The notes beneath the pieces are model-generated. The model did no database searches. It worked only from the letters and a program-made list of their open reading frames with translations, and had not been told where the DNA came from. From Halomonas cupida (GTDB lineage: Bacteria; Pseudomonadota; Gammaproteobacteria; Pseudomonadales; Halomonadaceae), in the NCBI RefSeq assembly GCF_900142755.1, contig NZ_FRCA01000003.1, forward strand, positions 248,001 to 312,000: 64,000 bases of DNA, given 5' to 3'. Positions 7,575 through 16,024 of the stretch are shown here, piece after piece; position 1 is the stretch's first letter, and the number at the start of each line of letters is the position of its first letter. The translations under genes and the position numbers were made by a program.

Positions 7575-10370
7575 ATGGCCGCAAGCCCCATCGTTCTCGT
7601 CGACGGTTCCTCCTATCTCTATCGTGCCTTTCATGCGCTACCGCCGCTGACGACCTCCGAAGGTCAGCCGACCGGTGCCGTAAAGGGCGTGATCAACATG
7701 CTCAAGCGCTTGATTCGTGACTACCCCGGCAGTCCCATGGCGGTGGTCTTCGATGCGCCGGGCAAGACCTTTCGCGATGACCTGTACGCTGAGTACAAGG
7801 CTCAGCGTCCGCCGATGCCGGATGACCTGCGTGCCCAGGTTGAACCGCTGCATGACTGCGTCAAGGCGTTGGGCCTGCCGCTGCTGTGCATCAAGGGCGT
7901 CGAAGCCGATGATGTCATCGGCACCCTGGCGCGCCTGGCTACCGAAGCAGGGCGTGATGCGGTGATCTCGACCGGCGACAAGGACATGGCGCAGTTGGTC
8001 AACCAGCACATCACCCTGGTCAACACCATGAAGGATGAGACCCTGGATGTGGCTGGCGTCAACGACAAGTTTGGTCTGCCGCCGGAGTTGATCATCGATT
8101 ACCTGGCGTTGATGGGCGACAAGGTCGACAACATCCCCGGTGTGCCCGGTGTCGGCGAGAAGACGGCCATTGGCCTGCTGCAGGGCATGGGCGGTGGTCT
8201 GGATACCATCTATGCCGATCTCGACCGTGTCACTACCCTGTCCTTCCGTGGCGCAAAGACGCTGCCGAAGAAGCTGGAGGCCAATCGCGATCAGGCTTAT
8301 CTGTCCTACCGGCTGGCGACCATCAAGACCGATTGTGAGCTGGAGGTCGGGCTCGACGACCTGGCGATCGCGGAACCGGATCGCGAGGCGCTGAAAACCC
8401 TCTATCAGAAGCTCGAGTTCAAGAACTGGCTGTCGGAACTGTTGAAGGGGCAGGACAAGGGCGTTGATGACGTGGCGGCTGGTACACCGACACCGGCCGA
8501 TGACGCGACGGTTGATGATACGGTTGATGATAGTGACGAGCAGAAGATGTCGAGCGCTGAACGGCGCGACTGCGTGATCCTCGAGCAGGCCGAATTCGAC
8601 GAATGGCTGGCGCGGCTCAAGCAGACGGAGGCCTTCTGCTTCGACCTGGAAACCACCAGTCTCGACTATATGGAAGCCGACATCGTTGGTGTCGGCCTGG
8701 CCATCGAGCCTGGTGAGGCGGCCTATATTCCGCTGGGGCATGACTACCTCGATGCGCCGGCACAGCTCGACCGCAGGACGGTGCTGGCGGCACTGTCCGA
8801 GGTATTGGGCGATCCCGATATCACCAAGATCGGCCAGAACCTCAAGTACGACATCTCGGTGCTGGCACGGCATGACATCGCGGTCGAGGGGCCTCTGATC
8901 GATACCATGCTCGAATCCTATGTGCTGGATTCCACGGCGACCCGTCACGATATGGACTCGCTGGCGCTGAAGTATCTGGGCGAAGCCACGGTCAAGTTCG
9001 AGGATATTGCCGGCAAGGGCGCCAAACAATTGACCTTCAACCAGATCGCGCTGGAGCAGGCGGTACCCTACGCCTGTGAGGATGTCGATATCACCCTGCG
9101 GTTGCACCGGGAATTGCGCCCCCGACTGGAAAAGACCGGTCGTCTGACCGCGGTGCTGGATGAGCTCGAGCGTCCGCTGATCCGGGTGCTGTCGCGGATG
9201 GAGCGCAACGGGGTGGCGCTGGACGCCGAGCGCCTGCATACCCAGAGCCGTGAACTGGATAAGCGTATTCGCGAACTGGAAGCGCGCGCCTATGAGCTGG
9301 CGGGGCGCGAGTTCAATCTCGGCTCACCCAAGCAACTCGGTCAGGTTCTGTTCGAGGAGCAGGGCATACCGGTGCGCAAGAAGACTCCCAAGGGCGCGCC
9401 TTCTACAGCGGAGGCGGTACTCGAGGAACTGGCGCTGGATTTCCCGCTGCCCAAGGTGATCATGGAGCATCGTGGCCTGTCCAAGCTGCGCTCGACCTAT
9501 ACCGAGAAGCTACCGAAGCTGGTCAACAAGGGCACTGGGCGACTGCACACCAGCTATCATCAGGCGGTGGCCTCCACCGGACGGCTATCATCGTCTGACC
9601 CCAATCTGCAGAACATCCCGATCCGTACCGAGGAAGGGCGTCGTATTCGCCAGGCCTTCATCGCGCGTCCCGGCTATCGCATTGTCGCTGCCGACTACTC
9701 GCAGATTGAACTGCGCATCATGGCGCACCTGTCCGGTGACAAGGGGCTGTTGACCGCCTTTGCTGACGACCAGGATATTCACTCCGCCACGGCGGCCGAG
9801 GTGTTTGGTGTGGCGCTGGACAAGGTCAGCAGCGATCAGCGACGCAGTGCCAAGGCCATCAACTTCGGATTGATCTACGGCATGAGCGCCTGGGGACTGG
9901 GACGCCAGCTGCATATCGAACAGAAGCAGGCCAAGGTCTATATCGAGCGCTACTTCGATCGTTATCCCGGTGTTGCCCGCTATATGGAACGTATTCGTTC
10001 CCAGGCCGCCGAGGATGGCTTCGTCGAAACGGTATTTGGTCGCCGCCTGTATCTGCCGGAGATCCATTCGCAGAATCATGGGCGCCGTCAGGGGGCTGAA
10101 AGAACTGCGATCAACGCGCCGATGCAGGGGACTGCCGCCGATATCATCAAGCGCGCGATGATCGATGTTGATGCCTGGCTGAACAGTGAGTGTGAGTACG
10201 ATGCCTGGATGGTCATGCAGGTACACGATGAACTGGTCTTCGAGGTACGCGAGGAGCAGGTTGATGGCTTCATGACAGCGGTCAAGGAACGCATGCAGGG
10301 CGCAGCCAGCCTGGATGTGGCGTTGACCGTCGAAGCCAATAGTGGAGTCAACTGGGATGAAGCGCACTGA
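7575..10370 (+). CDS. polA: DNA polymerase I
   Basis: About 931 residues from the ATG at 7575 (MAASPIVLVDGSSYLYRAF), the usual PolA beginning; ATGs at 7509 and 7545 in the same frame would add a non-conserved tail. The three domains follow in order: 5'-3' exonuclease (VFDAPGKTFRDDLYAEYKAQR, GVEADDVIGTLA, DNIPGVPGVGEKTA), the 3'-5' exonuclease fold (FCFDLETTSLDYME keeps the DxE pair, so proofreading is likely intact), and the polymerase (DYSQIELRIMAHLSGD, AKAINFGLIYGMS, and QVHDELVFEV). It fills gaps after Okazaki-primer removal and during repair. Confidence 0.95.
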   Translation: MAASPIVLVDGSSYLYRAFHALPPLTTSEGQPTGAVKGVINMLKRLIRDYPGSPMAVVFDAPGKTFRDDLYAEYKAQRPPMPDDLRAQVEPLHDCVKALGLPLLCIKGVEADDVIGTLARLATEAGRDAVISTGDKDMAQLVNQHITLVNTMKDETLDVAGVNDKFGLPPELIIDYLALMGDKVDNIPGVPGVGEKTAIGLLQGMGGGLDTIYADLDRVTTLSFRGAKTLPKKLEANRDQAYLSYRLATIKTDCELEVGLDDLAIAEPDREALKTLYQKLEFKNWLSELLKGQDKGVDDVAAGTPTPADDATVDDTVDDSDEQKMSSAERRDCVILEQAEFDEWLARLKQTEAFCFDLETTSLDYMEADIVGVGLAIEPGEAAYIPLGHDYLDAPAQLDRRTVLAALSEVLGDPDITKIGQNLKYDISVLARHDIAVEGPLIDTMLESYVLDSTATRHDMDSLALKYLGEATVKFEDIAGKGAKQLTFNQIALEQAVPYACEDVDITLRLHRELRPRLEKTGRLTAVLDELERPLIRVLSRMERNGVALDAERLHTQSRELDKRIRELEARAYELAGREFNLGSPKQLGQVLFEEQGIPVRKKTPKGAPSTAEAVLEELALDFPLPKVIMEHRGLSKLRSTYTEKLPKLVNKGTGRLHTSYHQAVASTGRLSSSDPNLQNIPIRTEEGRRIRQAFIARPGYRIVAADYSQIELRIMAHLSGDKGLLTAFADDQDIHSATAAEVFGVALDKVSSDQRRSAKAINFGLIYGMSAWGLGRQLHIEQKQAKVYIERYFDRYPGVARYMERIRSQAAEDGFVETVFGRRLYLPEIHSQNHGRRQGAERTAINAPMQGTAADIIKRAMIDVDAWLNSECEYDAWMVMQVHDELVFEVREEQVDGFMTAVKERMQGAASLDVALTVEANSGVNWDEAH

Positions 10371-10408
10371 AGCACTGATACCGGATCGATCACCCTGATC
10401 CAATAGAG

Positions 10409-10525
10409 AGGCGCTGGTGGCACTGACTTATGTAGACACTGGATTCTTCTGGGAGCTGAGTTTCTGTGGACACTCAGATGCTGCGGGCCTCGGTTTCTGC
10501 GAAAAAGATGCCCCAGCGCCTTTTT
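10409..10525 (+). ncRNA. Possible small RNA in the polA 3' intergenic region
   Basis: The 268 bases between polA and the HAD gene contain AGGCGCTGG (10409-10417), which is perfectly complementary to CCAGCGCCT at 10513-10521 and is followed by a T-run. The roughly 95 bases between hold a 6-bp stem (CTGAGT at 10456-10461 with ACTCAG at 10472-10477) and several GGA triplets. Small RNAs (Spot 42 in enterics, ErsA in Pseudomonas) are known from exactly this location, but I see no sequence match to Spot 42. It could equally be only the polA terminator region. Confidence 0.3.
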
Positions 10526-10638
10526 GATTGTCTGTTGCATGTTGCCTGCCGCACGAGGAATTGTGCGGCAGAGATGCCGGGCTCCTGCCAGGCTTAAGGC
10601 TCCGATGGACCATTTCCACAGGAGCTTCAGAGCGCGTC

Positions 10639-11343
10639 ATGACCTTGCCCCGTATTCTCGCCTTCGATGTCTTTGGTACCGTGGTCGACTGGCACGGTTC
10701 CATCACCCATGAGCTCGAATCTCTCAATATCCTCCCCGAGGACGTGAGGGCCGCGGATTTCGTGCGTACCTGGCGTGCCGGATACAAGCCGGCAATGGCC
10801 CGCGTCATGGCCGGAGAGTTGGGCTGGATGCTGATCGATGATCTGCATCGCATCATTCTTGATGAGGTACTGGACGAGTATGGTGTCGATCTGGACGAGG
10901 CGCGTCGTCGTCACCTCAACCTGGCCTGGCATCGACTCGACCCCTGGTCGGACAGTGTGCCGGGGCTGACCCGCCTGAGGCAGGGCTTCACCCTGTGTTC
11001 GCTTTCCAACGGCAACCTTGGGTTGCTGGCCAACATGGCCAAGCGAGCAGGTCTGCCATGGGATCTGATCCTGTCGGCGGAAGTGTTTCGTGCCTACAAG
11101 CCGCACTCGGCGACCTATCTTGGCGTGGCCAACGTCTTTGATGTCGAGCCATCTGATGTGATGCTGGTTGCCGCCCATCAGGATGATCTTGATGCTGCCC
11201 GGGACTGTGGCTTGCGCACGGCCTATATCGAGCGTCCCGCAGAGTTCGGTCGCGATCAGCAGAGCAAGGATGTCAGTGGATCGCCTGCCAACGACTTCCA
11301 TGCTGAGTCACTGGAAGACCTGGCGACACAGCTGGACTGCTGA
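10639..11343 (+). CDS. Haloacid dehalogenase, type II (HAD superfamily)
   Basis: Starting at ATG 10639 the product is 234 residues, right for (S)-2-haloacid dehalogenases; the frame extends upstream to 10528 without conserved sequence. HAD motifs are in order: AFDVFGTVVD (motif I, nucleophile Asp), LCSLSNGN (motif II, with the Asn of type II dehalogenases), RAYKPHSATY (motif III Lys) and LVAAHQDDLDAA (motif IV). These resemble L-2-haloacid dehalogenase more closely than phosphatases, which have DxDxT in motif I. Physiological substrate is unproven; it stands alone between polA and the LpxR-family gene. Confidence 0.85.
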   Translation: MTLPRILAFDVFGTVVDWHGSITHELESLNILPEDVRAADFVRTWRAGYKPAMARVMAGELGWMLIDDLHRIILDEVLDEYGVDLDEARRRHLNLAWHRLDPWSDSVPGLTRLRQGFTLCSLSNGNLGLLANMAKRAGLPWDLILSAEVFRAYKPHSATYLGVANVFDVEPSDVMLVAAHQDDLDAARDCGLRTAYIERPAEFGRDQQSKDVSGSPANDFHAESLEDLATQLDC

Positions 11344-11424
11344 CATCGCTATCCAATGTTTTCCTGATGCAACCCCTCATTCGAGGGATCGAGAGGCACG
11401 ATGGTAGTTGGGTAAGGTATCTGC

Positions 11425-12477
11425 ATGAAACCTTGCCTGGGTGCATCCATGAGTCCCACGTCTTCCATGCGTTGCCGTCTCCGCCTGCAATCTCCAGCGG
11501 TCCGCCTGACGGTGTGCGGGGTATTGCTGCTGAGTTGGGTTCCTCCAAGCCTGGCCGGGGCGGATGGCGTGGCCAGCGTCAAGATGGAGAATGACCTCTT
11601 CGCCGGTACCACCGATGGCCACTATTCCAATGGCGTCGAGGCCAGTTGGACCTTTGTGCCACCGTCGGGGCACTGGAGCCGTAGAATGGCGCACACCCTG
11701 ACAGGCCTGCCCGAAAGCGAGCTCGATCTTGCTGCCTGGCGCTTTGGCCAGCAGATGTATACCCCCATCGACATTTCGCGCAGTGACCTCGTCGAGGATG
11801 ATCGCCCCTACGCGGGGCTGCTGTACGGCGGAGTGTCGCTGTTCGATGAACAACGCCATGACAGCTGGCGTCAGATGACCGGAGTGCATCTCGATGTGGG
11901 GTGGGTGGGTCCTGCCAGCTTCGCCGAACAGACCCAGAAGGGCATCCATGAACTGACCGATAGTGATCGTCCCGAGGGCTGGGATCATCAGCTCGACTTC
12001 GAACCGATCGTCAACCTGGCCATGAAACGCGGGTGGATCGCGCAGCGCTCACTCGGTGCCCTGGAGATGGATGTGGGACCCACTGCCGGGGTCGCGCTGG
12101 GCAATCTCTACACTTATGTATCGGCGGGTGGCGCACTGCGTGTCGGTCAGGGGCTGGATCGCAGCTATGCGATTCCCGCTGTGGCCCCTGCGGTGACCGG
12201 ACAGGCCTGGTTTCGCCCCGGAGGGGACTTTGCCTGGTTTGTCTTTGCCAATGTCGAAGGTCGCTTCATGGCCCATAACCTGCTGCTGGATGGCAATACC
12301 TTCAGTGACAGCCATTCGGTGGAGCGAGAGGACTGGGTGGGGGATGCCCAGTTGGGCCTGACTCTGACCTGGCAGAATTGGCAATTGTCATTGACCAGTG
12401 TCTACCGTACCCATGAATTCGAAGGTCAGGACGCTCACGACGAGTTCGGCTCGCTACAGATCTCCTGGCAGCATTGA
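11425..12477 (+). CDS. LpxR-family outer membrane lipid A deacylase (DUF2219)
   Basis: Protein of 350 residues with an N-terminal signal segment (LTVCGVLLLSWVPPSLAGA). The mature protein shows the LpxR marks: MENDLFAGTTDGHYSNGVE (the Asn-Asp pair and the Ser of the active site), DRPYAGLLYGG, and HLDVGWVGPAS containing the likely catalytic His. LpxR of Salmonella is a Ca2+-dependent 12-stranded barrel that removes the 3'-acyloxyacyl chain of lipid A. The alternating beta pattern up to the C-terminus fits a barrel. ATG at 11449 is an alternative start. Confidence 0.8.
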   Translation: MKPCLGASMSPTSSMRCRLRLQSPAVRLTVCGVLLLSWVPPSLAGADGVASVKMENDLFAGTTDGHYSNGVEASWTFVPPSGHWSRRMAHTLTGLPESELDLAAWRFGQQMYTPIDISRSDLVEDDRPYAGLLYGGVSLFDEQRHDSWRQMTGVHLDVGWVGPASFAEQTQKGIHELTDSDRPEGWDHQLDFEPIVNLAMKRGWIAQRSLGALEMDVGPTAGVALGNLYTYVSAGGALRVGQGLDRSYAIPAVAPAVTGQAWFRPGGDFAWFVFANVEGRFMAHNLLLDGNTFSDSHSVEREDWVGDAQLGLTLTWQNWQLSLTSVYRTHEFEGQDAHDEFGSLQISWQH

Positions 12478-12545
12478 GTCATGCTGACGCAATGCCGAGG
12501 CACAGGGGAGGCTGGAGGGCTCCTGCCTGGTGAGCGCAGACATGT

Positions 12546-13601
12546 TCAGGCAGATGCAGTGGCTGGTGGCAGATGGGGCACGCTGTCGATGACGCCGAAG
12601 GTTTCCAGACTGATCCAGACCACGAACAACCCATAGACCACCAGCAGAATCACGCACTCCACCCGACTCAGGGTCATCCGTGTGCGCATCATCAGGAACA
12701 GCAGCACGGTGGCGAAGGTCAGCGCCGCCATCATCGGAGCCGCTACCGAGAAGTTGACCACCGCGACTCCGGCAATCAACACCCCGGCCGGGATGCAGAC
12801 CAGCAGATCAAAGGTGTTGCTGCCGAGCACATTGGCAATGCTGGTTACGCCACGATCGTCACGTGCCGCACGAATGGAAACGAAGGCATCGGGAATCGAG
12901 GTGCCCGCGGCCACCACGGTGATGCCCCACAGAAAGCTGGGGGTGCCGAAGATCTCGCCGAAATTCAGTGCTGCCTGCACCAGGCCTTCCACCCCGACGA
13001 CGATGATCAACAGCGATACGGCGAGCTTGCCCCACTCCCGGCCAGGCTGGATGTCGCCGACATCCTCCTCGGATTCGTGGTCCATGGTGTCCTGGTACTG
13101 GACGAACAGATACAGCCCGTAGAGAGCAATCGGTATCAACGCCAGCCAGCGGGTCATCTCACCCTGAATGGCGCCGCCCCCTGCACCGGAATCCGGCTCG
13201 ACGGGATAGTAGATGGCCGCGAAGGCGAAGGTCAGCAACAGCACCGCCACCGCGATCATGTAGAACTGGGCTTCCTTGTAGACCAGGTCGCGATTGGCCT
13301 GGAGCGGTGTCCTGGAGGCAAGGCCGCTGAGCGCCGGGATAACCAGAATGTTGAAGAGTGCCGAGCCGACGATGGCGGAAACCCCGAGCTCGAAATCGCC
13401 GTGGATCAGCGTCGAGATCACGGTGGTCGACAATTCAGGGAAGCTGGATCCCACCGCGACCACGATGGCGCCCTGAACGATTTCGGGCAATCGATAGTAG
13501 GCGGATAGACGCTGACTCGAGCTTTCCAGCAGGCCGCTACCTTTCCAGATCACTCCTGTGGCGATAACGGCGACAGCGACCCATAGCAGTATCCCGGACA
13601 T
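12546..13601 (-). CDS. CaCA-family sodium/calcium exchanger-like transporter
   Basis: From ATG 13601 (MSGILLWVAVAV), which is preceded by GGAAGGAACCAGGGA; the longer frame to 13646 adds a charged tail. The 351 residues contain about ten hydrophobic segments and the two inverted alpha repeats of the CaCA superfamily: VGSSFPELSTTVIST near residue 45 and AGTSIPDAFVSIRAAR followed by GSNTFDLL near 250. A hydrophilic acidic loop (HESEEDVGDIQPGRE) separates the halves. It would exchange Ca2+ or another cation for Na+ or H+ at the inner membrane. Confidence 0.85.
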   Translation of the reverse strand: MSGILLWVAVAVIATGVIWKGSGLLESSSQRLSAYYRLPEIVQGAIVVAVGSSFPELSTTVISTLIHGDFELGVSAIVGSALFNILVIPALSGLASRTPLQANRDLVYKEAQFYMIAVAVLLLTFAFAAIYYPVEPDSGAGGGAIQGEMTRWLALIPIALYGLYLFVQYQDTMDHESEEDVGDIQPGREWGKLAVSLLIIVVGVEGLVQAALNFGEIFGTPSFLWGITVVAAGTSIPDAFVSIRAARDDRGVTSIANVLGSNTFDLLVCIPAGVLIAGVAVVNFSVAAPMMAALTFATVLLFLMMRTRMTLSRVECVILLVVYGLFVVWISLETFGVIDSVPHLPPATASA

Positions 13602-13708
13602 TCCCTGGTTCCTTCCCTGGCCTATCGGTGCGGATGCGTGTTTCAACAGGGTAGTCAGCTCCTGTCGCCATGCAACAGCCCGGCTCGTTTCGGCCCAGCG
13701 GCGCCATT

Positions 13709-13796
13709 ATTGACATGGCAATCAAATCGCTCATCCTGATCGATTTGATTGTCGTCCGCACCCCACTGGCGCAGATGCGCGGATCTGCTGGTGGGG
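13709..13796. repeat. Dispersed double-hairpin element, copy 1
   Basis: About 85 bases that recur at 61467-61551 in the same orientation. The first half is a perfect 11-bp hairpin (CAATCAAATCG 13719-13729, CGATTTGATTG 13741-13751, loop CTCATCCTGAT). The second half is a hairpin CCCCAC/GTGGGG with an inner GCAGAT/ATCTGC. The junction GTCGTCCGCACC is identical in both copies. No gene is evident in it. Confidence 0.8.
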
Positions 13797-13806
13797 TATG
13801 GTCTCG

Positions 13807-13878
13807 CGTCGGCCTGATGGCCGACGGCGGCACATCCCTGTGCCGCCATTAACCCGACATGAAAGCATGCCGGGTTAA
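13807..13878. terminator. Three consecutive hairpins at the TSUP 3' end
   Basis: Three back-to-back hairpins: CGTCGGCC/GGCCGACG (13807-13826, loop TGAT), GGCGGCACA/TGTGCCGCC (13826-13847, loop TCCC), and TTAACCCG...CGGGTTAA (13849-13878) with an inner CATG/CATG. The last overlaps the TAA stop of the minus-strand TSUP gene and is its likely terminator. Confidence 0.7.
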
Positions 13879-14591
13879 TAATGAGGGATCAGCAGCAGCA
13901 GACCTGAGACCAGGGCAAACAACAGCACGCCCTGGCGCAGTCGGCGTGCGTCGATACGTTGATGGACGACGCGACTGGCCACGCTGCCGACCAGCAAGGG
14001 CGGAACCAGCGCGAGTGCCCACCAGAGTTGTTCGGCGGTGATCCTGCCGACAACCGCGAGAATGGCCAGCGAGATCAGCTCTCCGGCGAGAAAGCAGCAG
14101 GCGATGGTCGATCGCAGCTCGGGGCCGGGACGGTGCTGATAGAGCAGTGCCAGCGGAGGCCCACCAACGCCGGTGGCAGTTTCGGTAATTCCGGTGATGA
14201 CCCCGACGGATACGCAAGCCGTCCCTCCGGGGCGAAATACTGGCGCAAACAGAGCCGCCAGCACCGCGAGCACGGTCGAGGCACCAACCACCTGATTGAG
14301 TCCTTCGACGCTCAGGATGACCAGTATCCATAGCCCCAGTAGGGTGCCGGGCAGGCGACCGGCAGTGATCCAGGCGCTACCACGCCAGTCAATGGCACTG
14401 CGCTCGCGCAGGGCGACGAACAGGTTCAGTGGCAGCATCAGTACCAGCAATGCCACCGGCAGCAGTCCCGGGATCAGCAGCCCCATGATCGGCGCGACGA
14501 CCAGAGCAAAGCCGATACCGATGGCACCCTGTACAAAGGCGGCGATTCCGGTGGCGATGGCCACCGGAATGTACAGGCTCAGCTCGATCAT
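13875..14591 (-). CDS. TSUP-family (TauE/SafE) anion exporter
   Basis: Protein of 238 residues with seven to eight hydrophobic segments. The family repeat is visible as VAIATGIAAFVQGAIGIGFA near the N-terminus (with the GxGxG-type turn) and GVITGITETATGVGGPPLAL near the middle. TSUP proteins move sulfite, sulfoacetate, organic acids or similar anions across the inner membrane. Its start overlaps the stop of the amidohydrolase gene (ATGA at 14588-14591), placing it third in an operon with a nucleobase permease. This suggests export of an organic acid or anion made by that pathway, but that is inference. Confidence 0.85.
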   Translation of the reverse strand: MIELSLYIPVAIATGIAAFVQGAIGIGFALVVAPIMGLLIPGLLPVALLVLMLPLNLFVALRERSAIDWRGSAWITAGRLPGTLLGLWILVILSVEGLNQVVGASTVLAVLAALFAPVFRPGGTACVSVGVITGITETATGVGGPPLALLYQHRPGPELRSTIACCFLAGELISLAILAVVGRITAEQLWWALALVPPLLVGSVASRVVHQRIDARRLRQGVLLFALVSGLLLLIPHY

Positions 14592-16024
14592 GCCTGTCCC
14601 TCTCTGGTATGTCCCCGCATGGCCGCTCGGTGCTCGAAGGAGCGCGGATGAACCCGCTGTATCGGTGCCTGCTCAATAGCTGCAGCGGCCGCTTCACGCA
14701 CTTCTGCCAGCAGAGACCGGGCATCCCAATCGCAGGGCCAGCCCTGCCACAGGCGAAGCTTGCCCATGGTGAACACAGCATCGATCTGATCGCGATTGCC
14801 ATAGCGCACCAGTTCCCAGGGACGGTCCCAACTCGGGGTCATTTCCGGAACATCGACATTGACCAACAGGAAGTCCGCAGCAAGACCTTCAGCGATGCGG
14901 CCGCATACCTTGCCGAGCCCCGTTGCATCGGCCGAACGGGAGGTCGCCATATCAAGCCATAGCCAGCCTCCACCACAGGAGCTGTCTCCTGTCGCCAATC
15001 CACTCGTCAGGCGCTGACTGGTTTCGGCGGCATCCATCAGACGGAAGCCATCACTACGAGTCCCGTCGGTGCCCAGTCCCATCCGAATCGTCAGCGCATT
15101 CATCTGCAGTGCCGGAGCGACAGCGTTTCCCTTCCAGCTACTGGCCACCGGGTTGAAGGCAACGGCGGTGTCGGTATCCCGCAGCAGGTTCAACTCATCC
15201 GGTGTGACCAGGGTGGCGTGGGCGATCAGCGTCTGTGGACCCAGCGCACCGACGGTATGCAGATGTTGCAGGGGCCGCTGGCCACGAGCCACCAGTGAAC
15301 GTTCCACCGCCTGCAGGTGCTCATTGACGTGACTCTGGAAGATGGCGCCATGACCCGCACAGAGGGCTGAAACATCATGGAGCATGTCGTCGCTGGCAGC
15401 CTCCGGAATGGAAATGGCCAGTGACGGATGAATCAAGGGCGCGTCCTTCCAGCGGCTGAGGTGGCGTTCGGCACCTTCGATGATCTGTTGCCGAGGTGGT
15501 TGAGCAGCACTGCCACCGCGATCATTGCAGATCATGCCCAGCACACAGCGCAGGCCGGTTTCGTCGGCGGCCCGAGCCAGAGAGTCGATTTCTCCTGCGG
15601 AACGTGTGCCGGCATCGACAGCGGTCGTGAAACCTCCGCGCAATGCTTCCAGCGCGGCGAGCTTCGAACTCAGATAGAGCATGCGCTCATCGAGGCTCGA
15701 TTCCAGCGGTACCCAGATACGGCGGAAGATCTCCGACGGCTCTCCGAACACCAGTGATTTGCCCAGGGATTGGGTCAGGTGGTGGTGGCTATCGATGAAG
15801 CCCGGCATCAGCAGGTGCGATGGCAGCTCAATGGCAGTCAGGTGAGGTAGTCGGGCGCGCAACTCGGCGGCGGGTCCGATGGCGGCGAAGCGTCCTTCGG
15901 TCACATGCACGGCCTGGCCGGTGACCGCATCGCCATTGATCAGTACTTCTCGAGGTACCAGCAACAGCTCTTTGGCGTCAACAAGGCTGGTAGAGAGTGT
16001 CGAGGAGGCATGGTCGACGGGCAT
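14588..16024 (-). CDS. Amidohydrolase / deaminase of the COG0402 type
   Basis: From ATG 16024 (MPVDHASSTLSTS), touching the permease stop (TGATG), giving 478 residues. Metal ligands of the amidohydrolase barrel are visible: GFIDSHHHLTQ (HxH) near residue 80, FQSHVNEH, LIAHATLVTP and GLGTDGTRSDG (catalytic Asp). The fold groups with guanine, cytosine and chlorotriazine deaminases, which hydrolyse an exocyclic amine on a purine or pyrimidine ring. The adjoining nucleobase permease supports a nucleobase-like substrate. It does not match guanine deaminase closely enough for a gene name. Confidence 0.8.
   Translation of the reverse strand: MPVDHASSTLSTSLVDAKELLLVPREVLINGDAVTGQAVHVTEGRFAAIGPAAELRARLPHLTAIELPSHLLMPGFIDSHHHLTQSLGKSLVFGEPSEIFRRIWVPLESSLDERMLYLSSKLAALEALRGGFTTAVDAGTRSAGEIDSLARAADETGLRCVLGMICNDRGGSAAQPPRQQIIEGAERHLSRWKDAPLIHPSLAISIPEAASDDMLHDVSALCAGHGAIFQSHVNEHLQAVERSLVARGQRPLQHLHTVGALGPQTLIAHATLVTPDELNLLRDTDTAVAFNPVASSWKGNAVAPALQMNALTIRMGLGTDGTRSDGFRLMDAAETSQRLTSGLATGDSSCGGGWLWLDMATSRSADATGLGKVCGRIAEGLAADFLLVNVDVPEMTPSWDRPWELVRYGNRDQIDAVFTMGKLRLWQGWPCDWDARSLLAEVREAAAAAIEQAPIQRVHPRSFEHRAAMRGHTREGQA

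Noticed and set aside
7638..9239. Open frame of 533 codons antisense to polA
   Set aside because: It mirrors the polA codon pattern in a GC-rich gene, has no ribosome site or recognisable domain, and polA itself is unambiguous.
10371..10638. Spot 42 RNA
   Set aside because: The location fits, but the sequence does not resemble Spot 42, so only an unnamed candidate RNA is reported.
13655..13849. Short minus-strand frames here and at 61431-61712 encode the same GADDNQIDQDE peptide
   Set aside because: The likeness comes from the shared DNA hairpin element; neither has a ribosome site, and the frames differ outside the repeat.
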